Shown here: positions 48,489 through 58,929 of the stretch, in pieces
Position numbering within the stretch: the stretch's first letter is position 1
Layout: every line of letters starts with the position of its first letter
Assembly: GCF_021018895.1 (NCBI RefSeq)
Contig: NC_079369.1
Coordinates: 6,202,194 to 6,266,193 of the forward strand
Direction of reading: 5' to 3'
Source of the DNA: Seriola aureovittata
Lineage: Eukaryota > Chordata > Actinopteri > Carangiformes > Carangidae
Length of the DNA stretch: 64,000 bases
The notes under the pieces: model-generated
Told to the model about the DNA's origin: nothing
Database searches by the model: none
Seen by the model: the letters and a program-made list of their open reading frames with translations, nothing else
Position numbers and translations under genes: made by a program

Positions 48489-49139
48489 ATGGAGACAGGC
48501 ATGAGTGTGTATGAGAGCTGACAGAGGCATCCAGGTTGACAGCCTTTGTAATGGAGGAGAAGGTAATTTGTTAGACGGATCCTCCTCTGTGGCCACCTGC
48601 ATGTCTCCCCTCTGTTCATCCTGCTCTCCATTGCTCTCCCTCCATCGCATCTCCTGTAAATCTCTCTCAACTACTCTTTCTTTCCCACTTACCCTCCATC
48701 TCTCACCATCCTTCTTGTCTAATGCTCCTCCTCCTCCTCCATCCCTCTCTTCCGCCCCCTTGCCCAGCTCGGGCCCTCATCCATCAGGCCTAATGATTAA
48801 GCTGCTGCCCTGCTCATCTGAGGCCCTGCTACATATTTCCCACAGCTGAAAACTGGCTTTAGCAGAGCAACAGAATCGTATACTTCAGCAGCGAGCACCA
48901 AAGGCTTATTTTTTTATTCAAGTAGAGGTACGCTAATTAAACAGTGAAGGTCTTTGTCTTTCTGTATAGAATTAGGGCTTGACCGAATATCGCACCACAT
49001 TTGGTGATTTCTTCTTTTGTAAAATCTATTGATTTTCACTCAGTTGGTGTGGGATTTCTTATTCTGACCAGAAAACTTAAAATCTTGAAAAGTGATCATT
49101 TCATATTGAAACCTTTTGCCCAAACACTGTTTGTCCAGT

Positions 49140-49568
49140 CATAGCTCAAGATTAATGATTGGATGAAGGCAGAGGAGAATAGAGTAGTTTTAAGCTTCTT
49201 TTTAAAGCCAGTTACAGTTTGGGCAGATTTGCAGTGGAAGCCATTTCACCTTGTTTAATTTTAACTCTGGGCACCACTAACTGACTAGCTGCTGCAGATC
49301 TTAGAGACCTATTGAGCTCATATACATGTAACATTTTTGAAACATGGTTAGGACCCAGATTGTTTTGTGACTTATAGACAATAAGTAAATCTTTGAAGTC
49401 AACTCTAAGAGCCAAAGGGTCTTGTTGAAATGTGTTTTTAATGTCTTTCCTGAACACAACTACACAAACAAAAGTGTAAGGATTAGATTGAAGGCCTATT
49501 TGTGACATCAAGCTCTGTACATTACTCCATGACAGTTGCGTAGACTTCTTCCTGAGGGGAAAATCCAA
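49140..49568 (-). mobile_element. LINE (L2/Rex-like) ORF2 C-terminal fragment
   Basis: The minus strand reads RVDFKDLLIVYKSQNNLGPN, then HVSKMLHVYELNRSLRSA and ASQLVVPRVKIKQGEMA. A frame change gives 'SAQTVTGFKKKLKTTLFSSA' at about 49220-49160. This is the order 'FRIDFKILLLVYKSLNGLGPxYIS...RSLRS...LxVPRVKxKxGE..F...APTVxxFKSxLKTxLF' that ends the RT ORF of jockey-superfamily LINEs. The upstream RT is missing. The copy is 5'-truncated and dead. Confidence 0.75.
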
Positions 49569-49592
49569 ATGTTATTCTGCTTTACCTTCTAC

Positions 49593-49739
49593 TGCCTGAG
49601 GCAAAACCAATGTTTCAGTCCAGTATTTTCATTGCTTTATACAGCGAAGAAGAGAACAGCAGGGCCACATTTATAGTGCTCAAAAGCAGAGAGAAGTCTG
49701 CGGAAATACTGGATTTAAACTTTGGTTTTGCCCCAGGCA
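49593..49739. mobile_element. Small inverted-repeat element (147 bp)
   Basis: The left arm 49593-49629 (tgcctgaggcaaaaccaatg...) and the right arm 49703-49739 (...ggttttgccccaggca) pair at 32 of 37 positions, enclosing about 73 bp. It is non-coding. It looks like a MITE or hairpin element, and no target-site duplication is clear. Confidence 0.6.
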
Positions 49740-49744
49740 AATAT

Positions 49745-50395
49745 GTTCTCATCCCAGGCATGTAAACCACTACCATAAAAAAAAACAAAACAAATCCTGT
49801 CCTGTATTTCTTCCTCTCACTAATTACTAATTAACTGCCCAATACTGCAACTGACTGTAGTGAATAGGGCAGTAGTAACCACTGTTGTGAGGGAATGCAA
49901 GAAGATCAACTCCCGGCATGAAAGCAACAGCAGAAACAACTTCCAGTTGAGATTTCCTATAGGGATATCTTAAAAAACAACATGTTTTAGATACCAACTG
50001 TATAGTCACTCCACCAGGATTCCTGAGCTCTTGCTTTGAAGTGGTGAAACCCTAATCAAAGCTTGTGGGATAGCCATTGACTTCCTCAAGTTTATTTCAA
50101 GCTTCTATCAGGGAAAAGGGAAACAGCTTATTCTTTTAAACTCCTTCAAAAATGTCATGCATCATATCAGGTGCAACTTTTTTTGATAACATGATAATAA
50201 CCGTAATGATTCATGATGCTATTCCTTTCAAACCAGTTTGAAAGCAAGTCAAGTCAAGTCTACCACTCAAAATATGTCTCCTACTCTCTGGAGTTCATAA
50301 TGAAAATGATCAACTTCCATCTCAACAATTAGAGTTTCAGAATGTTACCAATTCAATACCTCTCTGCAGCATCGCTCACATCGACAGCAGCCAAA
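49745..50395. other. Intronic stretch, no feature seen
   Basis: No gene or recognised repeat. 'caagtcaagtcaagtc' at 50247-50262 recalls the end of repeat family A. Confidence 0.4.
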
Positions 50396-50399
50396 AATA

Positions 50400-50460
50400 T
50401 ATTGTGGGGTCCAAAAGTCTGAGACAGGAAAGTGCCACCAGACTTTTGGACCCCACTGTA
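50400..50460. mobile_element. 61-bp hairpin MITE (Tc1/mariner-type ends)
   Basis: A perfect 17-bp inverted repeat, gtggggtccaaaagtct, lies at 50404-50420 and, inverted, at 50440-50456. It extends to TA at both ends, TA 50400-50401 and TA 50459-50460, as expected for a TA target-site duplication. Only 19 bp lie between the arms. A related single end is at 7804. Confidence 0.7.
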
Positions 50461-52230
50461 GAAATGAGAGATGAAAGCAGTTTGGTGAAGTATGCTGCAA
50501 AATAGGCGTTTTTATGTCTTTGAAGTGGATGCAATGTTTCAAAGCCATCATGGGACAAGTGGCATTGTCAAGCTCTAGGTACGAGAAATCGTCTTTTGTC
50601 TCCATGCCTGAAATCTTGAAGTCCCTCAGTCTTGCTGACACTTTCTACTCAAGTATCTCCTCCTGTAGAGGACCAGGAGTTCTAAGAATTTGTGACGGTT
50701 GGGATACTACTTTTTTTTCAAAGAACGTATTCTTTCACTTTTTGCAAACATTGGATGGATCCCGTCAGTCCACACTAAAATCACCCATTATGAAATTAGA
50801 AGTTCACTTTTAAGTGTAGGTTGAAGGTTAGAAATGGCAGTTCTTTTCATTTGAAATCAATCAATCAACACAATAAAGTGAAGCCTTTCTGAAGCCTGTG
50901 TTTTTCCTTCTGAGCGTGATTGTCCCCAAGTGTGATATATAAAGTTTTCACTTCCATAGCATCACTACTTCAAATGTTTGTTTGATCTCTCTTTTAAATC
51001 TAAAGCAATTGTAGCCTATCTTTGCAATCATTCAACCTCTGGAAGGTCAGTCTTGTGCCAGTTGAGGCTTCCAATGATGGCAGGTCTGAAAGCTAAAAAC
51101 CTTTTTAATCTTTCTTCTTGTGACAGACAAAACTATTACATTATTAACAGTGTGTATGAAGTTATATAATATTAAGCAGTTTATACAAATTCAAATGAGG
51201 ATAAGAAATCCAAGGAATTCTTCCCTTAAATTCACACATAAACTAGCAGAAAACAACCTAACCAAACAATCAACAAACAATCTTAAGCAGTTTTGGCTAT
51301 ATTGCACATCCTAAACATGAAATGGTTGGAGGAGTCTCTTGAAAATAAAAATGGTTTTAAGTGACTGTGACAGACAAAAAAACACAAAGCTATTGAGAGA
51401 AACAGAATATCATTTCAAAAATCAAATAAAAGATGGACCTGCAGTAACGGTTACTTTTTTTTTGTAATAAGAAATAACAATTCAAAGCAAAGCTGTGATA
51501 AAATTAAAAAGCAAGATGTCAAGAAGAATACAATTATCCGCACACTATACAGGTCAATGGCTGTTGCCAGAGGGGGCAATACTTGAAAAGTTTTTTTTTT
51601 AATCGGATCAGACTGGAACATGTCCACCAGCAATGGAAATGATTGAGAATGCTCTCTGGCTCTGACAGAACTTATGCTGGACTTGTAGCACTGTGTGTTC
51701 CCATCTACATCACCCACATTTCCCTACATGCTCAGAATTATCTGCCTCTCTTATATGCAGTGAGTTGCACTGATGCTTGTCATGCACTAATTAAGGTGAC
51801 ACTTTAATTCCACTCTGGTACAAAAAATAAAGCCAAATCACTTTAATGATGCATCTCTGTACTAATGTGCCAATCCCTATCACTGTCATTTTAAATGTCA
51901 TGTGGCAAAACACAATGGCCATACTTTGTGTCATTAGACATTCAACAACCTAGCACATTAACAGGAACGCAAACATAAATGTGAATAAGATGCATTTTTC
52001 GAGTGTGAGTTGACATAGTTAAGAATAGGCAAGCCTTTTTGACACTCATCATACACCTTTATCCTATTTAAAGTGGCACACCTACAGTATACAACAAAAC
52101 TGATTGCACACCATTAAAACGCTAAATTGGTCAATTGATCTTACAATAACTGTATTATTTATAAGTTGAAGTGTAAGGTATTTCATCTCATTTATAAGTA
52201 AATGGTAACAGGATAAATAGACTACATTGA
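50461..52230. other. Intronic stretch, no recognised gene
   Basis: AT-rich with several short spurious frames (50514-50813, 51120-51314, 51451-51717) and no domain. Confidence 0.4.
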
Positions 52231-52234
52231 ACAT

Positions 52235-52511
52235 ACAGGCCCCAGAGTACAACCTCTATGCAAGAAAAGTTTGAGATGAACTGGACATAAGATGAAATCA
52301 AATCAAACTACAAGTGCAACAAATCTAACTTCTGCAACAGTGTTGGGACAAACTTTCTGAACAATATTTATTCCAATGTAGAAAGAACGTCACAAGTGTG
52401 TTTCGGCTGCTAAATGAGTCAAAATGTATATTCAATTTAGGCTTTAATATTATATTACATTTCAGTAACAACTGGAAAAATGGTCTTCTAAAACTTTTGA
52501 ACGGTCATGTA
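52235..52511 (+). mobile_element. Tc1/mariner 3' end relic with terminal repeat
   Basis: The right terminal repeat lies at 52471-52511: 'actggaaaaatggtcttcta', then 'aaacttttgaacggtcatgt', ending at TA. Its reverse complement begins 'tacatgaccgttcaaaagtt', as in the common fish Tc1-like TIR ('tacactaccggtcaaaagttttagaac'). The sequence before it ('ttctgcaacagtgttgggac', 'aaactttctgaacaatattt', 'agaaagaacgtcacaagtgt') resembles the decayed C-terminal coding part of such transposases. The left end and the catalytic region are absent. Confidence 0.65.
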
Positions 52512-52740
52512 CATATGAGCTAATTTTAGTGTGACACTAGCTAATTTCTGTAAAGACACCTGGACAAGTGTTACCAAGTTATAAATACTCTCTATTTGTC
52601 ATTGTGAATTTCTAATGGCATTCGATTTACACATTTACATTTACACATACATGCAACTGATGATACTCTTTTGATAAAACTCTACCTTTCTGAAAGTCTT
52701 GCCTTTAAATATACGATGAATAATTGATGTGTCTGTTGGG

Positions 52741-52771
52741 TTTTGTATCTTTGCTTGGCAAAGATACAAAA
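52741..52771. repeat. Perfect hairpin, 14-bp stem, 3-nt loop
   Basis: ttttgtatctttgc (52741-52754), loop ttg, gcaaagatacaaaa (52758-52771). Confidence 0.85.
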
Positions 52772-53029
52772 TAGACAAAATAGAAGAAAATGAAGAAAAC
52801 ACCTTTTCCAATTTGATAAACACAGGCACTACATATATGGGGATAAATGCTGCAAAGTAATAGAAAGAAATAGTGAATAAAATATACTGCTGAGTTATAT
52901 GAGTCTATTTATCTGCCCACCAACTGCCCGGCTGACACTAGCCCCTTTTACACAGCCTGTCCAAGGCCTTTATTCCGCTTCGCCATTCTGTATAAAAGGT
53001 ACCAACACGGACTGTGAGGGCACTGTGTG

Positions 53030-53030
<1 letters not shown>

Positions 53031-53072
<42 letters not shown>
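53031..53072. repeat. (CA)n microsatellite
   Basis: 21 CA units lying directly upstream of the LINE fragment. Confidence 0.98.
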
Positions 53073-53076
<4 letters not shown>

Positions 53077-53079
53077 GTG

Positions 53080-53960
53080 TCAGAACTTCTGACAGGTAGC
53101 CCATCCTCCAACATGTGCATTGGACCCTGTTTCCACAAACCTCCTCCAAACCATATTGTGCCAGCAATCACACACGTGATAAATGCCTCACTGGCTTCGG
53201 GAACATTTCCCACTACATTCAGGCTCAGGTGACTGCTCTGTTCCAAAAGCCCTCACTCGACCCTGCTCAAGTGGACCCTATCGACTGGTCTCAGTACTGG
53301 TCGCTCTAACATGGGCATCTCAGGCAGACCACTTTTTTGGTTTAAATCCCATCTCACTGGGCGCTCCTTCAGTGTGTCATGGCAAGGACAAATGTCCTTA
53401 TCCCTTCCCCTCCCCTCCCTACAGGAGTGCCCCAAGGATTGGATTTGCAATATATACCATCTCCTTGGGTCATTGATATACAAACGACACCCAACTTTAC
53501 CTGCCGTTCCCACCAGATGACCCTGGATCTAGGCCTGTCTTTCCACATGGATGAAGGAAGTCATCCCAGCCAATCAGTCTCTCCATCATGATATCGATAT
53601 CAAAATTGTTTTTTCATTTCTTACCCCAACCAAGGTTGCATGCCACTTTGCTCTATACAGCATCAGACAAATCAGGCTCAGTACTCCACCCAGCTCTTGG
53701 TCCAGGCCATGGTTATCTCTCGCCTCGACTACTGCAATGCTTCTGGCAGGACTCCGTTCATGCACAGTGAACCCCTGCAGATGGTCCACGATGCAGCAGC
53801 TCGTCTGGTCTGCCATCATCCCAAAAGGGCAGATGTCACTCCATTACTCGCCAACCTACAACCCATGGCCTCCTGAATCAAATTCAAGTCACTAATGCTT
53901 GCCTTCAACTATTGGTCAAGTTAGTCTGTTACAAGGGCCACCCAGCCAATCACAGTCATT
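53080..53960 (+). mobile_element. Rearranged L2-like LINE RT fragment
   Basis: Pieces of a jockey-superfamily RT occur in order but in several frames. 'NASLASGTFPTTFR' and 'VTALFQKPSLDPAQVD' (53170-53280) come first. 'WFKSHLTGRSFSVSWQGQ' and 'LPTGVPQGLDL' (53330-53450) follow, then 'DIQTTPNF' near the expected YADDTQLY position. After that come 'VISRLDYCNASG' and 'DAAARLVCHHPKRADVTPLL' (about 53707-53860). The fingers block 'GFRxxHSTETAL' and the YADD motif are missing or eroded, so there are at least two internal deletions. A decayed 'IKFKSLMLAF'-like stretch ends it at about 53915. Confidence 0.8.
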
Positions 53961-53969
53961 TGACCAACC

Positions 53970-55685
53970 CACCAGGCTAGGGAAGAGCAAACAGTTGAAG
54001 TACAGTACAGTTGCTGCTGGCTGTCAGATTATAGGGGACAGCTCACAGGTATGAAACAGCTAATTAAGTAGTTTGTAGAAGTCCAGTGTTCCCCAAAATA
54101 ATGCTATTTCCAATGGGTAAAAAATTATTTCATTATAGAGCTGGTGGCAGGACCTTGATCCACCCCTCTTTGCCTTGCCTTGCTCTCTCTCTCACTTTCT
54201 CACATTGCTTCAATGACTTATATGGGTTGCACACCTGACTACACTCATCATCACTGTTGGGTGTCAGATGTGGGCTGCTGTATATTTGACCACACCCAGT
54301 GAGTATATGGCAGTGGACATTTGTGCATTGTAAAGTGCTGCAGGGCACGGGGTGTGGACAGAGCATGAAGCAACTGGATGGATGGATGCTGGATGGCAGT
54401 ACAAGCATTAGTTTTAGTCTGGGTGTAGTTACCTGTGAAGATTTAGAGGTGATTGAAACTCTATTCTGTGCTTTATGGAGCTTAAGACTTTACTTTGTTG
54501 CATATGGAGCTTGTGAAAGTCTCCCACCTTAACTGACCGACTGCCTGTCTACATTTCCCCTTGATTCTTTGATAGCTCCAAAGACTCACTAAGTCTCCTC
54601 TCCATTTTGCTCCTTTTAATTATTTTACACAGTAGAGCAGTAGAGCTGGGCTGCTTTGATGCCAGAAGATGTCTTTCTTTCTCTCTTTTCATGAATACTC
54701 TAGTGATTCCCATCTTCTCTGACACTCACTCTGCTCTCTCGCTCTATTAGTCACTCCTGTAATCTGCCCTGCAGTGGTGTTACAAGTCCCACTAAAGCCA
54801 ATTAGAGGAGCCAGAAACAAATTTATAATTTGGCAAAATGGCCTTTAAATTGAAATTGTTAAAAGATATATGATTCTAAATCCTGCAGATGAGTTCATGC
54901 TCTTCTCCTTCAGGGAACAGAGAAGAGCATATGCCCACTCATGCCCAAATGGAAGTACACTCCTATCAGTATGCATGCACACAAACACACACACACACAT
55001 AAACAGAACTCATTCGGGCACACCAAAGTTAGTCAACACACAGAGTCACACAAGATCACATGACGGATATGCGCGCTGTAACTTTTAAACCCTGTGTCAA
55101 ATGAATTATTAAACCAAAACATAATGCTGCTATACTCCAATGGTGTGAAAAAACACACATCGCAAAACAGCCAAAGGCTTTTTCACTGCAATAACACAAG
55201 TGAACCCCTAAGTCTACTCTCTCTTTGCTGCTTTCTCTTCTTATGCTGCTCTCCTGCCAGTTTCTTTCCTATTTTCTTGTCATCATAGGGGCTACTGTAT
55301 CTCTGTCTTTTCTAACACACACTTTCACAACAGTGCTGAAGATGCAGAAGATGAAAAATTGATTGGCATTACCATTTAATCAATAGACAGACATGAAAAT
55401 GTGATGCGGCTGCTCCCGGGGTGATGTTGATGGAGAGGAGCTAGATGTTTTGGCGAGAAGGGAAACGCCTCGGAGACCTCGAAGATACAGGCCAACAAAC
55501 ACAAAAAGGCCTTGTGTGTGTATTTGTGTGTGTGTATATTTCTTTTGTGAGTCCAGAAGAGCAGTTATCAGGCTTGGATGATTGGCAGACAGGAGAGAGA
55601 GGAGGTTTTCATTGTGTTTGCTGGGGATTAAAGATGAATGTGAGAGAGATCTCCCTCCCATGAGACCCGATATTTGTGCATGGAT
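53970..55685. other. Intronic stretch, no recognised gene
   Basis: 'ggatggatggatgctggatg' at 54375-54395 may be a repeat tail. A short CA-rich block lies at 54977-54998. No gene. Confidence 0.4.
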
Positions 55686-55686
55686 T

Positions 55687-55688
<2 letters not shown>

Positions 55689-55737
<49 letters not shown>
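55689..55737. repeat. (GT)n microsatellite
   Basis: About 24 GT units. Confidence 0.98.
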
Positions 55738-55742
<5 letters not shown>

Positions 55743-55952
55743 CCCCTTACTGCCTCTATTGCTGTCACATCTGATCACAGCCCATCAAACCAACTGAAAG
55801 CTGAGTTGACAGAACTGTTTAATAAAGGCAGACACACACCCTAACACACACAAAGGTAGAAAACTTTAGAGACAATAAGAGCCCCGCCTCCAGCACACCT
55901 TTCTCATTATTTGTCCTTATTTCTGTTGAAATACAGCTTCATACACACACAG

Positions 55953-56400
55953 TTTTTTTTGTTTGTTTGTTTGTTTATTTGTTTGTTTTTGGTTGAATAT
56001 ATTTATTGTTTTTCACATTTCATATCCAATCAAAACAGATACATAAATAGCTACAGATAACATTAAAGAGGAAAACAAACAGCAACAAACAAAAAAAAAA
56101 AAAAAAAAAACAACAATGTTTAGAGTTCATTAGTTCATCATTCTGTCAATCGTTTCTTCATCAGGAAGTACAGAGCTGGTTATGTAACTTGGTTTCCCAC
56201 GTTATGAATGAAGCATCTCAAATTGTGTTTTTTCTGCTTCTGCTTTTGTTTTGCTTTGTTTTCCTTTTCTGAATGAATTTCAAAGAGATTTCTTTTTTGA
56301 ATCACTTTAAATTTGCTTTGATTTAATGTCAATCAAGCACAGTATGTACACACCCACACACTCTTTTACAGGAGAGGTCTAAACAGATAACAAGTGAAAA
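55953..56400 (-). mobile_element. Candidate retroposed transcript 3' end
   Basis: On the minus strand the sequence 'gaaaaacaataaatatattc' holds an AATAAA signal at about 56010. It is followed within about 25 nt by an A-rich (AAAC)n tail (55953-55990 as gttt on +). An internal A20 on the + strand (56091-56110) and AT-rich UTR-like sequence lie upstream. This looks like the 3' end of a reverse-transcribed RNA with a degenerating poly(A) tail. The parent gene or element is not recognised and no target-site duplication was established. Confidence 0.35.
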
Positions 56401-56409
56401 CACCTGTGT

Positions 56410-58020
56410 GGGTGGGCTGTGGCTGCGTAGGTTCTTTGATATCAGTTCCTTATGTGTTAGATACGGTTTTAACACCTCTAGTGTTTGACGTTCCAATTTG
56501 ACCCGTGTTTGAATTAATTAACAAGCACTGAATAACACAATAATTATCATCCAGCAAAATCTTATCTGTGCAGTAACTTATTATATACATTATATTATAC
56601 ATTATATTATATCCATATTATATGCATTATATGTGTGTATGTGTGTGTATATATATATATTTTATGTACTTTGGACCTCATTTGACTTACAGATTCAAGT
56701 CAATACGTTTTCTTGATTTTATTAATATTATATTCGTTTAGCTGTAATTTTTCAGGATGTTTGACTGGGTTTGAGCAATAACTACACAGATGTATAGGAT
56801 GAAATGAAATCCTGTTTTGACCAGAAAAAACTTAATGGTATGTTTCACACAAGCAAACTTGAAAACTAGTAGGAGGGTTAATATAATCAAACCAATCAGT
56901 AATGGTAAAGTATTATTGCTGGATAAATGATTTGTAACAGTTGCCGCACAGGCTCATATTGTACTTACATTTTGTGCTGCAACACATTTTATTATAGCAT
57001 GGCTAAAGTTGTAAATGAGTTGTGTTAGCATTGACAAATGTTATTGCCTAGCATTATGTAGAGCAAATGATCCACCAGGGACACATGAATGAATTTGTTG
57101 TCTGTGTTCTCGTCACTTCAAATCTGGGACAGTCTCCGAAAACCTGCTGTATTCTTCACTTCCTTTTACAATGCATACTTCAATTGGCTTTGCATCGTTC
57201 TTTGAGTTAGCAGGAGCACCATATGTTTCCTGGAGCACAAAGAACATTTGATTTCGTTAATGGCTCTCCTCTCCACTGTTTCTCTGACGTGTTTTCCTCT
57301 CTATTCTTTCTTCTTGTCCTCCTCTTCTGCCTCATTTCTCATGACCTGTCCTTTCCCTTTTACCTTACACTCTTTCTGAACTTTTTCTCCTCTTCCATTG
57401 TCTTCACCACTTCTTCACCTTCTTCCTCCACCTCCTTTCCCCCATTAATTTTCCATGACTTCTCCTTTTTTTTTTTTTTTTTTTTTCTAAACCTCCTCCA
57501 TCTTCTCTCTTGTCAGGTCAGGTGATTCATGACCTCTGTGTATTACAGAAACCCTCCTTCACTCATAGCACTGGCAGACACAGTATATGGGACATGAATA
57601 TTCATACTGTGCTCTCTGTGTGCTGTGCATACTATAGCTTTCCACTCTGTCCTGCTTTTATTATACTTTTCTTCTGTTCCTGTCAGTTTCTGGGATGGCT
57701 GTATGAAAAACAAAGTGTAGTTGTTGAATGCTGTAACATGAGGACATACAAGGATTCGATGTAGGTTGATTTATTCTGAAAGACCTGCTATTGTTTTGCT
57801 GACACACACACATCCAAACCCCAGTGAGACAAGCTTTTATACAAACACAGCAATATGGAACCACTTGGCCTGGAATCTGTGCGGTTAGAATCAAGGTTGA
57901 GTGACTTACTGAAGGGCACCGCAGTAATTCAGCACCTGGTTGAAATCTATGTACATCCAGTTTCCACAAAGTACAGGCACAACACACCAGAGAAATGTAA
58001 TTTGCACACTGCAAATGTGA
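56410..58020. other. Intronic stretch; AT repeat and pyrimidine tract
   Basis: An (ATTATA)n-like block ending in tgtgtgtatatatata lies at 56581-56662. A long pyrimidine-rich tract (+ strand) runs from about 57285 to 57515 and includes a run of about 19 T at 57468-57486. It produces the spurious frame 57223-57525. Confidence 0.55.
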
Positions 58021-58021
58021 T

Positions 58022-58023
<2 letters not shown>

Positions 58024-58066
<43 letters not shown>
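58024..58066. repeat. (TG)n microsatellite
   Basis: About 21 TG units. Confidence 0.98.
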
Positions 58067-58069
<3 letters not shown>

Positions 58070-58375
58070 CTTTAAAGTCAATAAAAGGTCACATTTAAAT
58101 TTTACAAGAGAAAACATACCAACATCCCCATGAAAACATTTTATCATTGTTGAAGTTCAGTTACACAGAGCTTGTATGTGACCAATGCAAACAGTTTCAG
58201 AGTGTATTAGTAGATTTTTCTTATTGAAAATCTAATTACAAAATATATTATATTACAATTTTAACCTTTCATTATAGTTAGAGAACACGGGAACTGATTT
58301 ATCCTTTTCTTGAGACTGTCCTCTTATAAAGAAGAAAAAATTAAACCCATAAGTGTTCTTATTACAACCTATAGT

Positions 58376-58493
58376 TATGTGCCTGCGATGTAAAAGCATT
58401 GAAGGCATATATTATTATCCTGCATACTAATTATGTGCCTGCAATGCAATAACATTGAAGTCATATATTATTATTATTATGTGCCTGCAATGA
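58376..58493. repeat. Short minisatellite (about 46-56 bp unit)
   Basis: The unit 'tatgtgcctgcaatgcaata' plus 'acattgaagtcatatattat' begins at 58376, 58432 and 58478. The first two units are complete (56 and 46 bp, differing in the ATT-rich end). The third is truncated after 'tatgtgcctgcaatga'. Confidence 0.85.
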
Positions 58494-58559
58494 GAATGAA
58501 TGGGGAGACATCTTTAAAACAACCATCAGGGCAAATTGGAAGCTACAGTGAGTTGCTAT

Positions 58560-58925
58560 TGGGAAGTGATGAGACAAATCAGGGCTAGCTGGTTAGCATG
58601 CTAACCTCAGTCAAAGAAAAGATGTTAGAAGAGTTAACACTGGTGTTGCTTTCCACTGCTGGAGACAGCTGTTGGTGAGTAAAGGAATGAAGTTTGATGC
58701 TGAACTCACAACATTTCCTCTATAATGGTAATCAAACAGCTGTTAATGCTAATGTTGGCTATGTAGCTTACAAATAGTTTCTTTAACCAAGTAGTTTCTG
58801 TGCCTAAACCTAACCAAACCATGACCATCCCGCAACCTTTAAAGGTCCGGCATGCCTGCCACTGTTACACTCCATGGGTCGTATCTGAGGGCAGTGACGA
58901 GCAACCTGTTGTTAAGGTCGAAGGA
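58560..58925 (+). repeat. Repeat family C copy plus adjoining repeat-like DNA
   Basis: 'tgtgcctaaacctaaccaaa' and 'ccatgaccatcccgcaacct', then 'gtatctgagggcagtgacga', match 61411-61545 in order. The preceding part carries the 16-bp perfect palindrome ggttagcatgctaacc at 58591-58606, of a sort common in fish dispersed repeats. Confidence 0.55.
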
Positions 58926-58929
58926 CTTG

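Larger units (their letters stand above)
46920..49130. other. Intronic stretch, no recognised gene
   Basis: Two dinucleotide repeats (listed separately) and a pyrimidine-rich block at about 48640-48770. A short + strand frame (MAEALVKRQTPPPAPGKKPR, about 47870-47990) is not recognised. Confidence 0.4.

Noticed and set aside
55380..55778. 132-codon minus-strand open frame
   Set aside because: It is largely translated (CA)n, with no domain.
57223..57525. 100-codon + frame rich in Phe/Ser/Leu resembling a membrane protein
   Set aside because: It is the translation of a pyrimidine-rich tract with a run of about 19 T, not a gene.
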